A stretch of 64,000 nt of DNA from Rhabdobacter roseus. GTDB taxonomy: Bacteria; Bacteroidota; Bacteroidia; Cytophagales; Spirosomataceae. The stretch lies in the NCBI RefSeq assembly GCF_014202275.1, contig NZ_JACHGF010000002.1, positions 1,125,295 to 1,189,294 on the forward strand, written 5' to 3'. Position 1 is the first letter of the stretch, and each line of letters opens with the position of its first letter. The notes beneath the pieces are model-generated. The model saw only the letters and a list, made by a program, of their open reading frames with translations. It made no database searches and was not told the DNA's origin. Position numbers and translations under genes: made by a program. This document shows positions 1-8,855 of this stretch, in pieces.

Positions 1-775
1 GTCGGGTATTACCCCAGGGAGTTTCGGAGCGCCAATCATTATAAAAGTAAATGCCTCCCCCTTCGTTTTCCTGCCAGCCGTCAAACTGCCACAGATCCAG
101 ATCCGAGGGGCCAAAGTGATTGTACACTACGTCCAGGATTACGGCTATGCCCAGGTCGTGGGCGGTCTTGATGAATTCCTTGAAGGCCTCGGGTCCGCCG
201 TAGTCTGACTCGATTGCGAAGGGATGCGAAGGATTATAGCCCCAGGACAAACCTCCCGGAAATTCAAAGGCGGGCATGATTTCTACCGCATTGATGCCGA
301 GCTCTTGCAAATAAGGAAGCCGCTCCATAGCGGTGTAAAAATTCCCCGGCTTGCCTTCTTCTTTTACGTTGAAGGTACCTATGTGCATTTCGTAAATCAC
401 CAGTTCATTCCAGGAGGGCATGTTGAATTCCCGGTTTTCCCAGTCAAAAGAAGCGTGGTCATAAATCACTCCATTACCTATTGAGCTGGTCACTTTAAGC
501 GCGTAGGGATCATTTCTATAAAAATCGCCAAAGGGAGTCTTCAAGAAGTACTTATACTCGTCACCGGCTTTGGCTTTCTCGCTATTTCCGGCCCAATGTC
601 CGTTTTCTTCCCGGGTGAGTACATCGGCTGAATCATTCCAGTCGTTAAAAGTACCTACTACCGAAACCGATTCGGCATGAGGGGCCCATACTCTAAAACA
701 AACACCTTCGGAATGGCAGATAGCACCCATACCGGCTACTTTTTCTTGGGTAGAATCTTCTTCTAATTGTTGCAT
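1..775 (-). CDS. GH13 alpha-glucan enzyme (branching enzyme / trehalohydrolase-like), C-terminus cut off by window edge
   Basis: The first 258 residues read without interruption from an ATG at 775 to the window edge. An N-terminal CBM48-like beta domain (roughly residues 15-105, with FRVWAPHAESVSVVGTFNDW) is followed by the start of a GH13 barrel. Visible GH13 signatures are IYEMHIGTF, LQELGINAVEIMP and ILDVVYNHFGP. This architecture fits 1,4-alpha-glucan branching enzymes and malto-oligosyltrehalose trehalohydrolases; the YNHFGP form leans toward the second, or toward the GlgB-like Bacteroidetes group. The catalytic Asp and Glu lie beyond the edge, so the exact reaction cannot be settled. 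Role: building or trimming glycogen-type glucans in the cytoplasm (family knowledge). No signal peptide. A spacer of 94 bases separates it from the DUF2383 gene upstream. Confidence 0.8.
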   Translation of the reverse strand, partial: MQQLEEDSTQEKVAGMGAICHSEGVCFRVWAPHAESVSVVGTFNDWNDSADVLTREENGHWAGNSEKAKAGDEYKYFLKTPFGDFYRNDPYALKVTSSIGNGVIYDHASFDWENREFNMPSWNELVIYEMHIGTFNVKEEGKPGNFYTAMERLPYLQELGINAVEIMPAFEFPGGLSWGYNPSHPFAIESDYGGPEAFKEFIKTAHDLGIAVILDVVYNHFGPSDLDLWQFDGWQENEGGGIYFYNDWRSETPWGNTR

Positions 776-869
776 AAAACGTATAAATGGATGTTTATTG
801 AGGTTAAATACTAAGTAAGGGATAGCCCCTCGGACTACCCCTTATCGTGTACGCTATGTATTCAAATTA

Positions 870-1334
870 TTAATCAGCCTGGGCATGTAACAGGGAGATC
901 TGGCTGTAGGCCGACTTGATGACGGTATGCTGGTTTTGTAATAAAGTACGGAGTGAAGTCGGGATCTGGACGTCATCCTCGTCATACTTCAGGACGTCGT
1001 CATACGCGCCCAGGATGGTCTGCTCTCCAAATTCACATGAGCTCAGAACCGACTCTCTATCTTTATTGGTAATGGCGGCTTTGAAGTCCATCCAGGCTTT
1101 ATGAATATCACCCAAAAATTTATTGTCTTTAGGTACTTCTCCGCCATACTTATCCATTTCGGCACTTAGCTCAGCCCGAAATTGCCGGCTTTGGTCGGCA
1201 TTGTGGCTAAAAAGCGCCTTTAAATCCGCATCTTTGGTGTCTTCCAGAGCGTGCTCGTAGCCCTGAATCCGGTCGTAGTGCAGCTTGATTAAATTTTCCA
1301 GGGCATCTTGTGCCTTTTCAACGCTATTTTCCAT
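870..1334 (-). CDS. PA2169-family four-helix-bundle protein (DUF2383)
   Basis: 154 residues, all predicted helix, with no signal peptide. The N-terminal pattern, a conserved LENLIKLHYDRIQGYEHALED stretch followed by a second helix around residues 40-65, matches the DUF2383/PA2169 family, a ferritin-like four-helix bundle of unknown function often tied to stress or stationary phase. Residues that could bind metal (E, H, D in helices 1 and 2) are present, but no complete ferroxidase site can be claimed by eye. It is a single gene with spacers on both sides. The ATG at 1334 is chosen because it gives the family's usual N-terminus. Confidence 0.8.
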   Translation of the reverse strand: MENSVEKAQDALENLIKLHYDRIQGYEHALEDTKDADLKALFSHNADQSRQFRAELSAEMDKYGGEVPKDNKFLGDIHKAWMDFKAAITNKDRESVLSSCEFGEQTILGAYDDVLKYDEDDVQIPTSLRTLLQNQHTVIKSAYSQISLLHAQAD

Positions 1335-1584
1335 GGCTTGTATATTGGCTTATTGATAAGGGTACTTTGAAAAATCTTTGCCATCTCTAAGTCCACCCTT
1401 ATCCAGGGAAGCAGAGGTAGTCCGGTAAGCCCAAAAAGCGCCTTACTAATTTACTAATTATTTATTTGACAGCCATTTAAACAACAGGAACGCCTTCACG
1501 AAGAATAGCTACCCAGTAAAGTAGTTAGGGCAATATAGACCCCTGCCGGATTAGTGTCAGTAAGCCTATGGGAATAATTTTCCA

Positions 1585-1619
1585 CAAAAAAAAGATCCAG
1601 CGGCAGAGGCCCTGGATCG
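1585..1619 (-). terminator. Rho-independent terminator of the ctlX-like gene
   Basis: On the minus strand GATCCAG pairs with CTGGATC, with an inner GGC/GCC pair and a short loop, followed by eight T. It lies about 50 bases past the stop at 1667. The rest of the 1335-1666 spacer holds several RGTACY motifs and nothing else that I recognise. Confidence 0.85.
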
Positions 1620-1666
1620 AAGTACTTTCAAGTACCTATCTGTAAAGTACCTAAGCTTACTTGAGC

Positions 1667-2623
1667 TTACTTGGGAGGTAGGTGAATTTCGGCCAGCATA
1701 CAGCGAGCAGAGCCTCCACCGTTACCCTCGATCATCGACAGATCCGCGTGGAAAAGCTCCGCGTAATCGTCCAGGGCATCGCGTTGCTGGGGAGTTAAGG
1801 ATTCGTAGGCCTGAGTAGACATCACGAGTAGCTTCTCGCCTTTCTTGTTTCGCACCATCAGCATGTTGCCTGCCATCTGGCGCACCTGCTCCATTGTCAA
1901 CTCTACAATGTACTTGCCCGTCTCTTCCAGGACCGAACGGACCAGATGCCGCTCGTCGGGATTCCGAATGGCTTCCAGGCACACCGCCGCAAAAATATCC
2001 CCCACGCACATCAGTACATTGGTATGGTAAATAGCCTGGCCGTTTTCGTCCGTGGCCTCGAAGCGCACAATCTCATAGCCCGTTGCCTCCGCAAACGCAT
2101 CAAGTACCTCAGGATGCGTGCGGGGTGAAAGGCAGGCGTAGGCAATTTTGTAGCGGCGGTCCAGTACCATGCTGCCGGTACCTTCCAGGTACTTCTCCTG
2201 CTGCTCAAAGTACGTTAAATCGATGATTTCCTCGACGTGGAAAGTCTTTCGAAGCTCGTCGATAATATCCAGGCGGCGCTCATCGCGGCGGTTGGGGGCC
2301 ATCATGGGATAGAGCACGATCTTACCACTTTGGTGAAAGGATACCCAGTTGTTAGGAAAAATGGAGTCGGGCGTATGGGGTGTGGGTGTATCGTCGAAGA
2401 CATAAAGCTCCACCCCGTGTGAGTCCAGCTGGCTTACCAGGTGATCAAACTCCTCCCGGGCCTGCTCCTGCGCCGTAGATTCATGCGCCCGGGCAAAAGC
2501 AGCGTCCTGAAATTCGTTGCTCGTGGCAGTTTGCTCATTGAAAGCAAAGTGTACCGGCCGTACCATCAAAATTCTTGAGGTAGACTGGGGTTGTAGCTGG
2601 GCCGAGGTACGAATGGAACGCAT
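1667..2623 (-). CDS. ctlX: CtlX-like citrulline/arginine hydrolase (guanidino-group modifying superfamily)
   Basis: 318 residues. The protein resembles the citrulline utilisation hydrolase CtlX and arginine deiminase-related amidinotransferases: an N-terminal RILMVRPVHFAFN segment, FPNNWVSFH (acidic/Asn substrate loop), EGTGSMVLDR, and a C-terminal GNGGGSARCML carrying the likely nucleophile Cys308. Expected reaction: hydrolysis of a guanidino or ureido group (arginine or citrulline side chain) through a covalent thiouronium intermediate, in the cytoplasm. An upstream in-frame start at 2701 exists, but the ATG at 2623 gives the normal family N-terminus. It lies 95 bases downstream of the arginine deiminase gene on the same strand, so the two may be cotranscribed and act on the same amino-acid pool. 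The exact substrate is not settled. Confidence 0.8.
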   Translation of the reverse strand: MRSIRTSAQLQPQSTSRILMVRPVHFAFNEQTATSNEFQDAAFARAHESTAQEQAREEFDHLVSQLDSHGVELYVFDDTPTPHTPDSIFPNNWVSFHQSGKIVLYPMMAPNRRDERRLDIIDELRKTFHVEEIIDLTYFEQQEKYLEGTGSMVLDRRYKIAYACLSPRTHPEVLDAFAEATGYEIVRFEATDENGQAIYHTNVLMCVGDIFAAVCLEAIRNPDERHLVRSVLEETGKYIVELTMEQVRQMAGNMLMVRNKKGEKLLVMSTQAYESLTPQQRDALDDYAELFHADLSMIEGNGGGSARCMLAEIHLPPK

Positions 2624-2718
2624 AGCGGTAAAGAGATAAAGAGAGTTCTGTATGGGCGAAGTTACGACCGAATTGGTCCGTTTGCAAGCCCATGGACACA
2701 CAGAAGTACCTATCTATT

Positions 2719-4179
2719 CTACAAAACTGCCTCCCGCAGAATAGGCATACTCATACAGTGTGAACCACCGCGCGCACGCGATAGCTCCGCCGAGGGTAGC
2801 ATGATAAACGTATCGGTGAGGGTATCGGGCGCAAGTACCCCCTGCTCGAACTGTTCCAGTAGATCAACGGCTTTCACTACCCTAAATCCCGCGTTACGAA
2901 ACGCCTCCAGGGTTTTGTCGTTGCGGTCGTAGCCTATCACCACGCCGTCTTGAAGCGCTAGCAGGTTGCAGGAGTCGGTCCATTGTTCCCGATCGCCAAA
3001 CGGAAATTCTTTGTTGCCCGAATAAATAAACTGCACCGGCTCGGTACTGCCCAGGTCCTTGCGGCTAATATCCGTGAGGAGGTCTTCCAGGTTTTCGATG
3101 TCGACGGGCTTGTGCTCCTGGCCTTTCTTAAATTGCATGATCCGCAAGTCATGGTCGAAGGCCTGGGGCGCAAAAAAGTGCAGCAGGTCGCGTTTTTTGG
3201 CTTCGTCTCCCTGCCGCCCCAGCGAACTGAGCAGTACCCACATGTTTTTTTTCACCTGCGTAAACAGCGTATCGATGTGCATGTAGTCGCGCTTTTTTGG
3301 GATTTTGATGATCGTAATGGTATCCACCACAGCCCGCTCAAAAAGGACCTTCATCACCTGCTGCGCGGCGTAGAGTGTGGTGCGTTCGCTGCACCCGATC
3401 AGCAAATGCCGGGGCGCCACCATCATCACATCCCCTCCTTCGAGCGTGGTGCGGTTGTAATCGCTGTGTTTTTCGTCGTCGGGAAGCAAAAAGTGGTGCT
3501 CATTGTCAGGAATTTCGATGATCTTGTCCTGGTAGTTGGCAAAGATCGGGTGGTGAAAAAAGACATACTGCGCCAGCAGCGACTCGCGCGTCCGGGCCGA
3601 CTTGGCGGGTTTGTTGAGCAGAATGTGGTCGTTGATTACGATGCCGATGTCGCGCGTGAAGATCAAATTGGGCAGCGGCGCAAAGAGCATCCGCTCGTCG
3701 GGCAGCGAACCCGACAAGAAAATTTTGGCCAGCTCAGCCGGATCATAGGTACCCAGCTCGGCCTGGATGTGGTACGAACACCGCTCAATGCCACAGATAG
3801 CCGCCGTCAGCTTGGTGCGGATAACGGCCTGCTCTAGAATTTCAGCAAGTAGCGTCTGGACGTCGATCACCCGGTCTGAATTAAAATACTCAGGGGTACC
3901 TGGTTTGTAAAAGGAACGGGACAAATCGGCATCGATGGCCTTCACACGTCCTTTGATCTTATCCGGGTCCAGGAAGTACAGGAGCAGCTTCACGTAGTAA
4001 TCGTATTCTTCTCGCCGCATGGTAGCCAGGTGTACGATGTCCTCAAAGAGCCAATCCTGGGCTTTGGAAGGTACCACCTTTCCTAGGCCCCGGTCCGGGC
4101 TGTGAATCAGGAGGCGTCGCAACCGGCCTACTTCCGAATCTACCTGAATGTTTTCCAAAAGGGTACTTGTATTGATCAT
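2719..4179 (-). CDS. arcA: Arginine deiminase
   Basis: 486 residues, longer than the roughly 400-420 of classical ArcA. Superfamily landmarks are all present: VDSEVGRLRRLLIHSP near residue 15, FTRDIG (substrate Asp), TTLEGGDVM, HIDTLF (catalytic His), and RGGSHCMSMP with the nucleophile Cys475. Reaction: L-arginine plus water to citrulline plus ammonia. No carbamate kinase or ornithine carbamoyltransferase gene lies beside it, so this is not the classical arc fermentation operon. Its neighbour is the CtlX-like hydrolase, which could act on the citrulline formed. A promoter probably lies in the 261-base spacer shared with the divergent suf operon; a near-consensus minus-strand -7 element (GCAAAATA) sits near 4207. 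Confidence 0.87.
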   Translation of the reverse strand: MINTSTLLENIQVDSEVGRLRRLLIHSPDRGLGKVVPSKAQDWLFEDIVHLATMRREEYDYYVKLLLYFLDPDKIKGRVKAIDADLSRSFYKPGTPEYFNSDRVIDVQTLLAEILEQAVIRTKLTAAICGIERCSYHIQAELGTYDPAELAKIFLSGSLPDERMLFAPLPNLIFTRDIGIVINDHILLNKPAKSARTRESLLAQYVFFHHPIFANYQDKIIEIPDNEHHFLLPDDEKHSDYNRTTLEGGDVMMVAPRHLLIGCSERTTLYAAQQVMKVLFERAVVDTITIIKIPKKRDYMHIDTLFTQVKKNMWVLLSSLGRQGDEAKKRDLLHFFAPQAFDHDLRIMQFKKGQEHKPVDIENLEDLLTDISRKDLGSTEPVQFIYSGNKEFPFGDREQWTDSCNLLALQDGVVIGYDRNDKTLEAFRNAGFRVVKAVDLLEQFEQGVLAPDTLTDTFIMLPSAELSRARGGSHCMSMPILREAVL

Positions 4180-4396
4180 TGGTATAGGTCATCCATAAAA
4201 TTAAGGATTGCAAAATAGAAAGCTTATTTTGAATTAAAAAGATCCAAGTTCACAGGCTACGGTACAGGCCGTGGTCTTCATCCTGCAAGAAAAGCCAACG
4301 AAAAGGAACAAGCACGGCTCTAACGGGGTTATGTTACCGTAAATGAGTGGTTTATAAACACCCCACACGTAATTTTATTAAACCACCAAAGCTTAC

Positions 4397-4404
4397 TACT
4401 TTTG
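4397..4404 (+). promoter_or_regulatory. Promoter -7 element of the suf operon (TAnnTTTG)
   Basis: TACTTTTG matches the Bacteroidetes -7 consensus TAnnTTTG, 36 bases before the sufC ATG. Transcription should start near 4411. No clear -33 TTTG box is seen about 19-21 bases upstream. The other half of this spacer (4180-4390) holds no gene. Confidence 0.65.
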
Positions 4405-4440
4405 CACAAGTCTACTATTCATTAATTGCGTAAACCAGTT

Positions 4441-5202
4441 ATGCTCAAAATCAATGATTTGCGTGCCTCTATTGAAGGCAAAGAAATATTAAATGGAATT
4501 AACCTGGAAGTAAAAGCAGGCGAAATACATGCCATCATGGGTCCGAACGGCTCCGGCAAAAGTACCCTGGCGTCCGTCCTGGCCGGGCGCGAAGAATACG
4601 AAGTGACGGGAGGATACGTGGACTACCAGGGTAAGAGCCTCCTGGAAATGGCCGCCGAAGAGCGCGCCGCCGAAGGTATCTTTCTGGCCTTTCAGTACCC
4701 CGTAGAGATTCCGGGCGTCACAACCATTAATTTTCTAAAAACGGCCGTCAACGAAATTCGTAAATACAAAGGTGAAAATCCACTGGATGCAGCTCAGTTT
4801 CTGAAGCTGGTTCGTCAGAAAGCCGCCCTGGTCAGCATGAATGACTCGCTACTAAAACGCTCGCTGAACGAAGGTTTTTCGGGTGGAGAAAAAAAGCGTA
4901 ACGAGATCTTTCAGATGGCGGTCCTTGAACCCCGGTTGGCCATTCTGGACGAGACGGACTCCGGCCTTGACATCGACGCGCTGCGCATCGTGGCTGAGGG
5001 CGTGAACGCCCTGCGCTCAGCCGAACGCGCGACCATCGTGGTAACGCACTACCAGCGTCTGCTGGACTACATCGTACCCGACTACGTGCATGTACTTTAT
5101 AAGGGACGCATTGTAAAATCCGGCCCCAAAGAACTGGCGCTTGAACTGGAAGAAAAAGGGTACGACTGGATTAAGGCGGAGGTAGAAGCCCAACACGCCT
5201 AA
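4441..5202 (+). CDS. sufC: SufC, Fe-S cluster assembly ATPase
   Basis: 253 residues, the usual SufC length. Walker A GPNGSGKST at 34-42, ABC signature FSGGEKKR at 146-153, Walker B LAILDETD around 166-173, then the D-loop SGLDID that is typical of SufC. SufC hydrolyses ATP in the SufBC2D scaffold complex, where iron-sulfur clusters are built in the cytoplasm. The ATG at 4441 (MLKINDL) is preferred to an in-frame TTG at 4426. It is the first gene of this operon; SufB, normally encoded just before SufC, is not here and must be elsewhere on the chromosome. Confidence 0.96.
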   Translation: MLKINDLRASIEGKEILNGINLEVKAGEIHAIMGPNGSGKSTLASVLAGREEYEVTGGYVDYQGKSLLEMAAEERAAEGIFLAFQYPVEIPGVTTINFLKTAVNEIRKYKGENPLDAAQFLKLVRQKAALVSMNDSLLKRSLNEGFSGGEKKRNEIFQMAVLEPRLAILDETDSGLDIDALRIVAEGVNALRSAERATIVVTHYQRLLDYIVPDYVHVLYKGRIVKSGPKELALELEEKGYDWIKAEVEAQHA

Positions 5203-5277
5203 ACGGTTTGCCGCTGGTGGCTTTTGCCTGAAAGGCAGGTCCCGGTTTTCTTTAAAGTACCTAATGTCAACTACGAA

Positions 5278-6597
5278 ATGAGTACCGAAACCATAGATTT
5301 AAAAACCAAGCTCGTTGCCGATTTCTACTCCCGGGAAGCAACCCTGAACGGAGAAGCGCAAAGTACCTTTCACCAGCTGAAGCGCGCGGCCCTGCTCCAC
5401 TTTGAGGAGACGGGCTTTCCTTCACCGAGAAACGAAGAGTGGAAATACAGCAACGTGCGCGAACTTGTCGGGAAATCCTACCAGTTTAGTGGCGAGCACG
5501 CCGTAACTGCCGAGCTCATCAATTCCCTGGAGATTCCGAATTTGGCGGGCAATATCCTGTATTTTATCAACGGCCGCTACGAAGCCAGCCTGTCGACCAT
5601 CGTGTCGCCCCCTGAGCAGCTGAGTATTTTGCCCCTGACGGAGGCCGCCAAGCAGCAGCCGGAGCTCGTGACCAAGTACTTTGGACAACTGGCCCGCTAC
5701 CAGGCTGATCCTTTTACGGCCCTGAACACGGCCTTTGCTCACGACGGTGTCTTTATCCAGGTACCCGCGGGAAAAGTAGTGGAGCAACCCATCATTCTCC
5801 GCTTTATTTCCGACGCCCGTACCCAAAACGTAGGGAGCAACCCGCACAACATCGTGGCCATTGGCCGGGGTGCCCAGGTGAAACTCGCCGAGTCGTTTCG
5901 TACCCTGGGTGAGGCCTACTCGCTCACCAACATCGTCACCGAAATCCACGTCGCCGAAGATGCCTACGTGGAGTATTACAAAGTACAAAACGAAACCGAG
6001 CAGGCCTATCACGTAGGTACTACCCAAGTGCAGGTACTCGACCGGGCCAATTTTTATGCCGCTACGGTATCGCTCAACGGGGCTTTTATCCGGAATAACC
6101 TCAACATCGAGATCAACGGCGAGCATTGCGAAGTGTACATGTACGGCCTGTACCTTCCCGACGGTAAGCAACACATCGACAACCATACCGTAGCCGATCA
6201 CATGAAGCCCAACTCCAACAGCAACGAGCTGTACAAAGGGGTACTTCGGGAGCGGGCCACCGGCGTGTTTAACGGGAAGATCTATGTGCGCCCCGACGCC
6301 CAGAAAACCAACGCGTTTCAGTCGTGTAAGAACGTGGTACTTTCCACCGAGGCGACCATGAACACCAAGCCTCAGCTGGAAATTTTTGCCGATGACGTGA
6401 AGTGCTCGCACGGTACTACCACCGGCCAGCTCGACGAGGAAGCACTCTTTTACATGCGCTCGCGGGGTATTTCCAAGCCCGAAGCCCTCACGCTGCTGAT
6501 GGCTGCCTTCTGCGAAGATGTCGTGAGCCAGATCAAGATTGACGCCATTCGGGAGTACCTGACGGGCGTGATCACCGACAAGCTGGCCGCCAAGTAA
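5278..6597 (+). CDS. sufD: SufD, Fe-S cluster assembly scaffold
   Basis: 439 residues, normal for SufD. The N-terminal part (EEWKYSNVRELV) is followed by the beta-helix core. The C-terminal half shows the family's HGTTTGQLDEEALFYMRSRG stretch (HGTTTGQLDEE, then MRSRGI). SufD pairs with SufB and SufC as the cluster-assembly scaffold. The ATG at 5278 is used rather than the TTG at 5224, since the extra residues look non-native. Spacing to sufC is 75 bases and to sufS 105 bases, all on the same strand with no terminator between them. Confidence 0.95.
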   Translation: MSTETIDLKTKLVADFYSREATLNGEAQSTFHQLKRAALLHFEETGFPSPRNEEWKYSNVRELVGKSYQFSGEHAVTAELINSLEIPNLAGNILYFINGRYEASLSTIVSPPEQLSILPLTEAAKQQPELVTKYFGQLARYQADPFTALNTAFAHDGVFIQVPAGKVVEQPIILRFISDARTQNVGSNPHNIVAIGRGAQVKLAESFRTLGEAYSLTNIVTEIHVAEDAYVEYYKVQNETEQAYHVGTTQVQVLDRANFYAATVSLNGAFIRNNLNIEINGEHCEVYMYGLYLPDGKQHIDNHTVADHMKPNSNSNELYKGVLRERATGVFNGKIYVRPDAQKTNAFQSCKNVVLSTEATMNTKPQLEIFADDVKCSHGTTTGQLDEEALFYMRSRGISKPEALTLLMAAFCEDVVSQIKIDAIREYLTGVITDKLAAK

Positions 6598-6702
6598 GGT
6601 AGCTTCGCTTAGCAAGTAGGTAGTTTAGAAAGTACCTACCCCTCGGGCCAGCATGGAAAAGTGATGTAAGGAAGCATTTAATGGCTGCAAGCCCCTGATT
6701 CA

Positions 6703-7938
6703 ATGACAACCGTGACCCAACAATTAGATATAGCTAAAATCCGGCGGGACTTTCCCATTCTCAACGAGACCATCAACGGAAAGCCGCTCGTGTACCTGGA
6801 CAACGCCGCCACTACCCAGAAGCCCCGGCAGGTACTTGATGCCCTAACGGGCTACTATGAGCATTATAATGCCAACATTCACCGGGGTATTCACCACCTG
6901 GCCGAGAAAGCGACCTCGGCCTTTGAAGCCTCCCGGCGGCGCATCCAGGCTTTTCTGAACGCCCGGTTGTCCGAGGAAATCATCTTTACGTACGGCTCCA
7001 CTGACGGCATCAACCTGGTAGCCCAGGCTTACGGCCGGGCCTTCCTGAAAGCGGGCGACGAGATCATCATCAGTACCATGGAGCACCACTCCAACATTGT
7101 ACCCTGGCAAATGCTTTGCGAAGAAAAGGGGTGCATTCTGAAGGTGATACCCATCAGCGAAGAGGGTGAGCTACGCATGGAGGAGTACGAGAAACTACTC
7201 AGCGAACGTACCAAGTTTGTGTCGGTGGTGCACGTTTCCAACGCTCTGGGTACTATCAATCCGGTTGCTCAGATTGTGGAGAAAGCCCACGCCGTGGGAG
7301 CCAAGGTACTGCTCGACGGCGCGCAGGCCAGTTCCCACCTCAGCATTGACGTGCAGGCGCTCGACTGCGATTTCTACGTGTTTTCGCTTCATAAACTCTA
7401 CGGCCCCACGGGCATGGGGGTACTCTATGGCAAAAAAGAACTCCTCGACGCCATGCCTCCTTACCGCGGGGGCGGCGAGATGATCAAAGAAGTTACGTTT
7501 GAAAAAACAACCTATAACGAGCTTCCCTATAAGTTCGAAGCCGGCACGCCCAACATTGCCGATGTAGTAGCCGCCCGCACCGCTCTGGACTACGTAGATG
7601 AGCTGGGGAAAGAGGCCATAGCCGAGCACGAACACCAACTGCTGCGGTACGCTACCGACGCGCTGGAGGCTATCGAGGGGCTGCGCATCATTGGGCGCGC
7701 CAAGGAAAAAATTGGGGTACTTTCCTTCGTCATGGAGGGTATTCATCACCAGGACATCGGGGTACTGCTCGACCAGCAGGGCATTGCCATCCGGACCGGC
7801 CACCACTGTACCCAGCCTATGATGCAACGTTTTGGTATTCCCGGAACCTCCCGGGCCTCTTTTTCCGTTTACAACACAATGGAGGAAGTAGACAGCCTGG
7901 TGCGGGGCCTGCACAAAGTAAAGAAAATGCTGGGCTAG
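6703..7938 (+). CDS. sufS: SufS, group II cysteine desulfurase
   Basis: 411 residues. A PLP-dependent class V fold: VYLDNAATTQKP near the N-terminus, the PLP lysine in LHKLYGPTG (Lys231), and the catalytic cysteine in RTGHHCTQPMM (Cys369), whose short loop marks the SufS/group II type. Reaction: L-cysteine to L-alanine plus a persulfide that is passed to SufE. The gene for SufE follows 92 bases downstream, so the donor pair is encoded together. Confidence 0.96.
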   Translation: MTTVTQQLDIAKIRRDFPILNETINGKPLVYLDNAATTQKPRQVLDALTGYYEHYNANIHRGIHHLAEKATSAFEASRRRIQAFLNARLSEEIIFTYGSTDGINLVAQAYGRAFLKAGDEIIISTMEHHSNIVPWQMLCEEKGCILKVIPISEEGELRMEEYEKLLSERTKFVSVVHVSNALGTINPVAQIVEKAHAVGAKVLLDGAQASSHLSIDVQALDCDFYVFSLHKLYGPTGMGVLYGKKELLDAMPPYRGGGEMIKEVTFEKTTYNELPYKFEAGTPNIADVVAARTALDYVDELGKEAIAEHEHQLLRYATDALEAIEGLRIIGRAKEKIGVLSFVMEGIHHQDIGVLLDQQGIAIRTGHHCTQPMMQRFGIPGTSRASFSVYNTMEEVDSLVRGLHKVKKMLG

Positions 7939-8030
7939 GCTCTAGCAGGATCAGCAGTGGCCCTCAAAATGGCGGGAAGCTATCCTTTCAACTACCTCAC
8001 GAATCAGTAGTTACCGAAGTTGGAAAGAAT

Positions 8031-8450
8031 ATGAGCATCAACGAAATACAGGATGAACTTATCTCCGATTTTGAGTTGTTTGATGATTGGGAAAGCAAGT
8101 ACGAGTACATCATTGATCTCGGCAAGCAACTACCCCCGCTCGAAGAACAATACAAAACCGAAGAGAACATTATCAAAGGCTGCCAGTCACGGGTGTGGCT
8201 GCATACCTACCTGGAGGGCGACAAGCTGCACTTTGCCGCCGATAGCGACGCGATTATTGTACGCGGCCTGGTAAGTATGCTGGTCAAGGTACTTTCGGGC
8301 CATACGCCCGAGGCCATTGCTAAGGCCGACCTGTACTTTCTCGAGCGCATCGGTCTGCACCAGCACCTGGCTCAGACCCGCTCCAACGGGCTGGCCTCGA
8401 TGGTGAAGCAAATGAAACATTACGCCATTGCTTACCAGGCCGTTGACTAG
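8031..8450 (+). CDS. sufE: SufE, sulfur acceptor protein
   Basis: 139 residues with the SufE fold. WESKYEYIIDLGKQLPPL is the family N-terminus (near residue 20), and IIKGCQSRVW carries the sulfur-accepting Cys51. It takes persulfide sulfur from SufS and hands it to the SufBCD scaffold. It has the same strand and order as in other Bacteroidetes suf operons. The next gene begins 42 bases after its stop. Confidence 0.94.
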   Translation: MSINEIQDELISDFELFDDWESKYEYIIDLGKQLPPLEEQYKTEENIIKGCQSRVWLHTYLEGDKLHFAADSDAIIVRGLVSMLVKVLSGHTPEAIAKADLYFLERIGLHQHLAQTRSNGLASMVKQMKHYAIAYQAVD

Positions 8451-8492
8451 CCGGTAGTGGACCCACAGAATCACCTTTTTTCGACAATAGAA

Positions 8493-8804
8493 ATGACCGA
8501 AGCTGAATTAAAAGAGGAAGTAGTGAAAGCGATTAAGAGCGTGTACGATCCGGAAATTCCCGTTGATGTGTACGAGCTGGGCCTGATCTACGACCTGAAA
8601 ATATTTCCCGTCAACAACGTTTACGTTTCGATGACCCTCACCTCTCCTTCCTGCCCCTCGGCAGGTACCTTGCCCGGAGAAGTAGAACAGCGGATACGGG
8701 AGGTAGAAGGCGTCAACGACGTGAGCCTGGAGCTTACCTTTGATCCCCCTTACTCCACCGAAATGATGTCGGAAGAAGCAAAACTTGAACTGGGCTTCAT
8801 GTAG
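8493..8804 (+). CDS. DUF59/MIP18-family SUF maturation protein (SufT-like)
   Basis: 103 residues. SVYDPEIPVDVYELGLIYDL and MTLTSPSCPSAGTLP are the hallmark segments of the MIP18/DUF59 family, which includes SufT and the domain fused to ApbC/Mrp carriers; the Cys in SPSCPS is the family's conserved cysteine. Role: late iron-sulfur cluster delivery, inferred from family and position. The ATG at 8493 is preferred to the GTG at 8457, which lies 6 bases after the sufE stop. Confidence 0.9.
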   Translation: MTEAELKEEVVKAIKSVYDPEIPVDVYELGLIYDLKIFPVNNVYVSMTLTSPSCPSAGTLPGEVEQRIREVEGVNDVSLELTFDPPYSTEMMSEEAKLELGFM

Positions 8805-8855
8805 AAGCCCGGCCAAACGCAGATATTTCATTTAAAACCATAAACTTTCAATACT

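Noticed and set aside
40..70. Suspected frameshift near the truncated end of the GH13 gene
   Set aside because: A careful re-reading of the C-run at 55-61 keeps the frame (NEGGGIYFYNDW), so the gene is intact to the edge.
5422..6615. 397-codon frame antisense to sufD
   Set aside because: Same cause; the sense strand encodes an unmistakable SufD.
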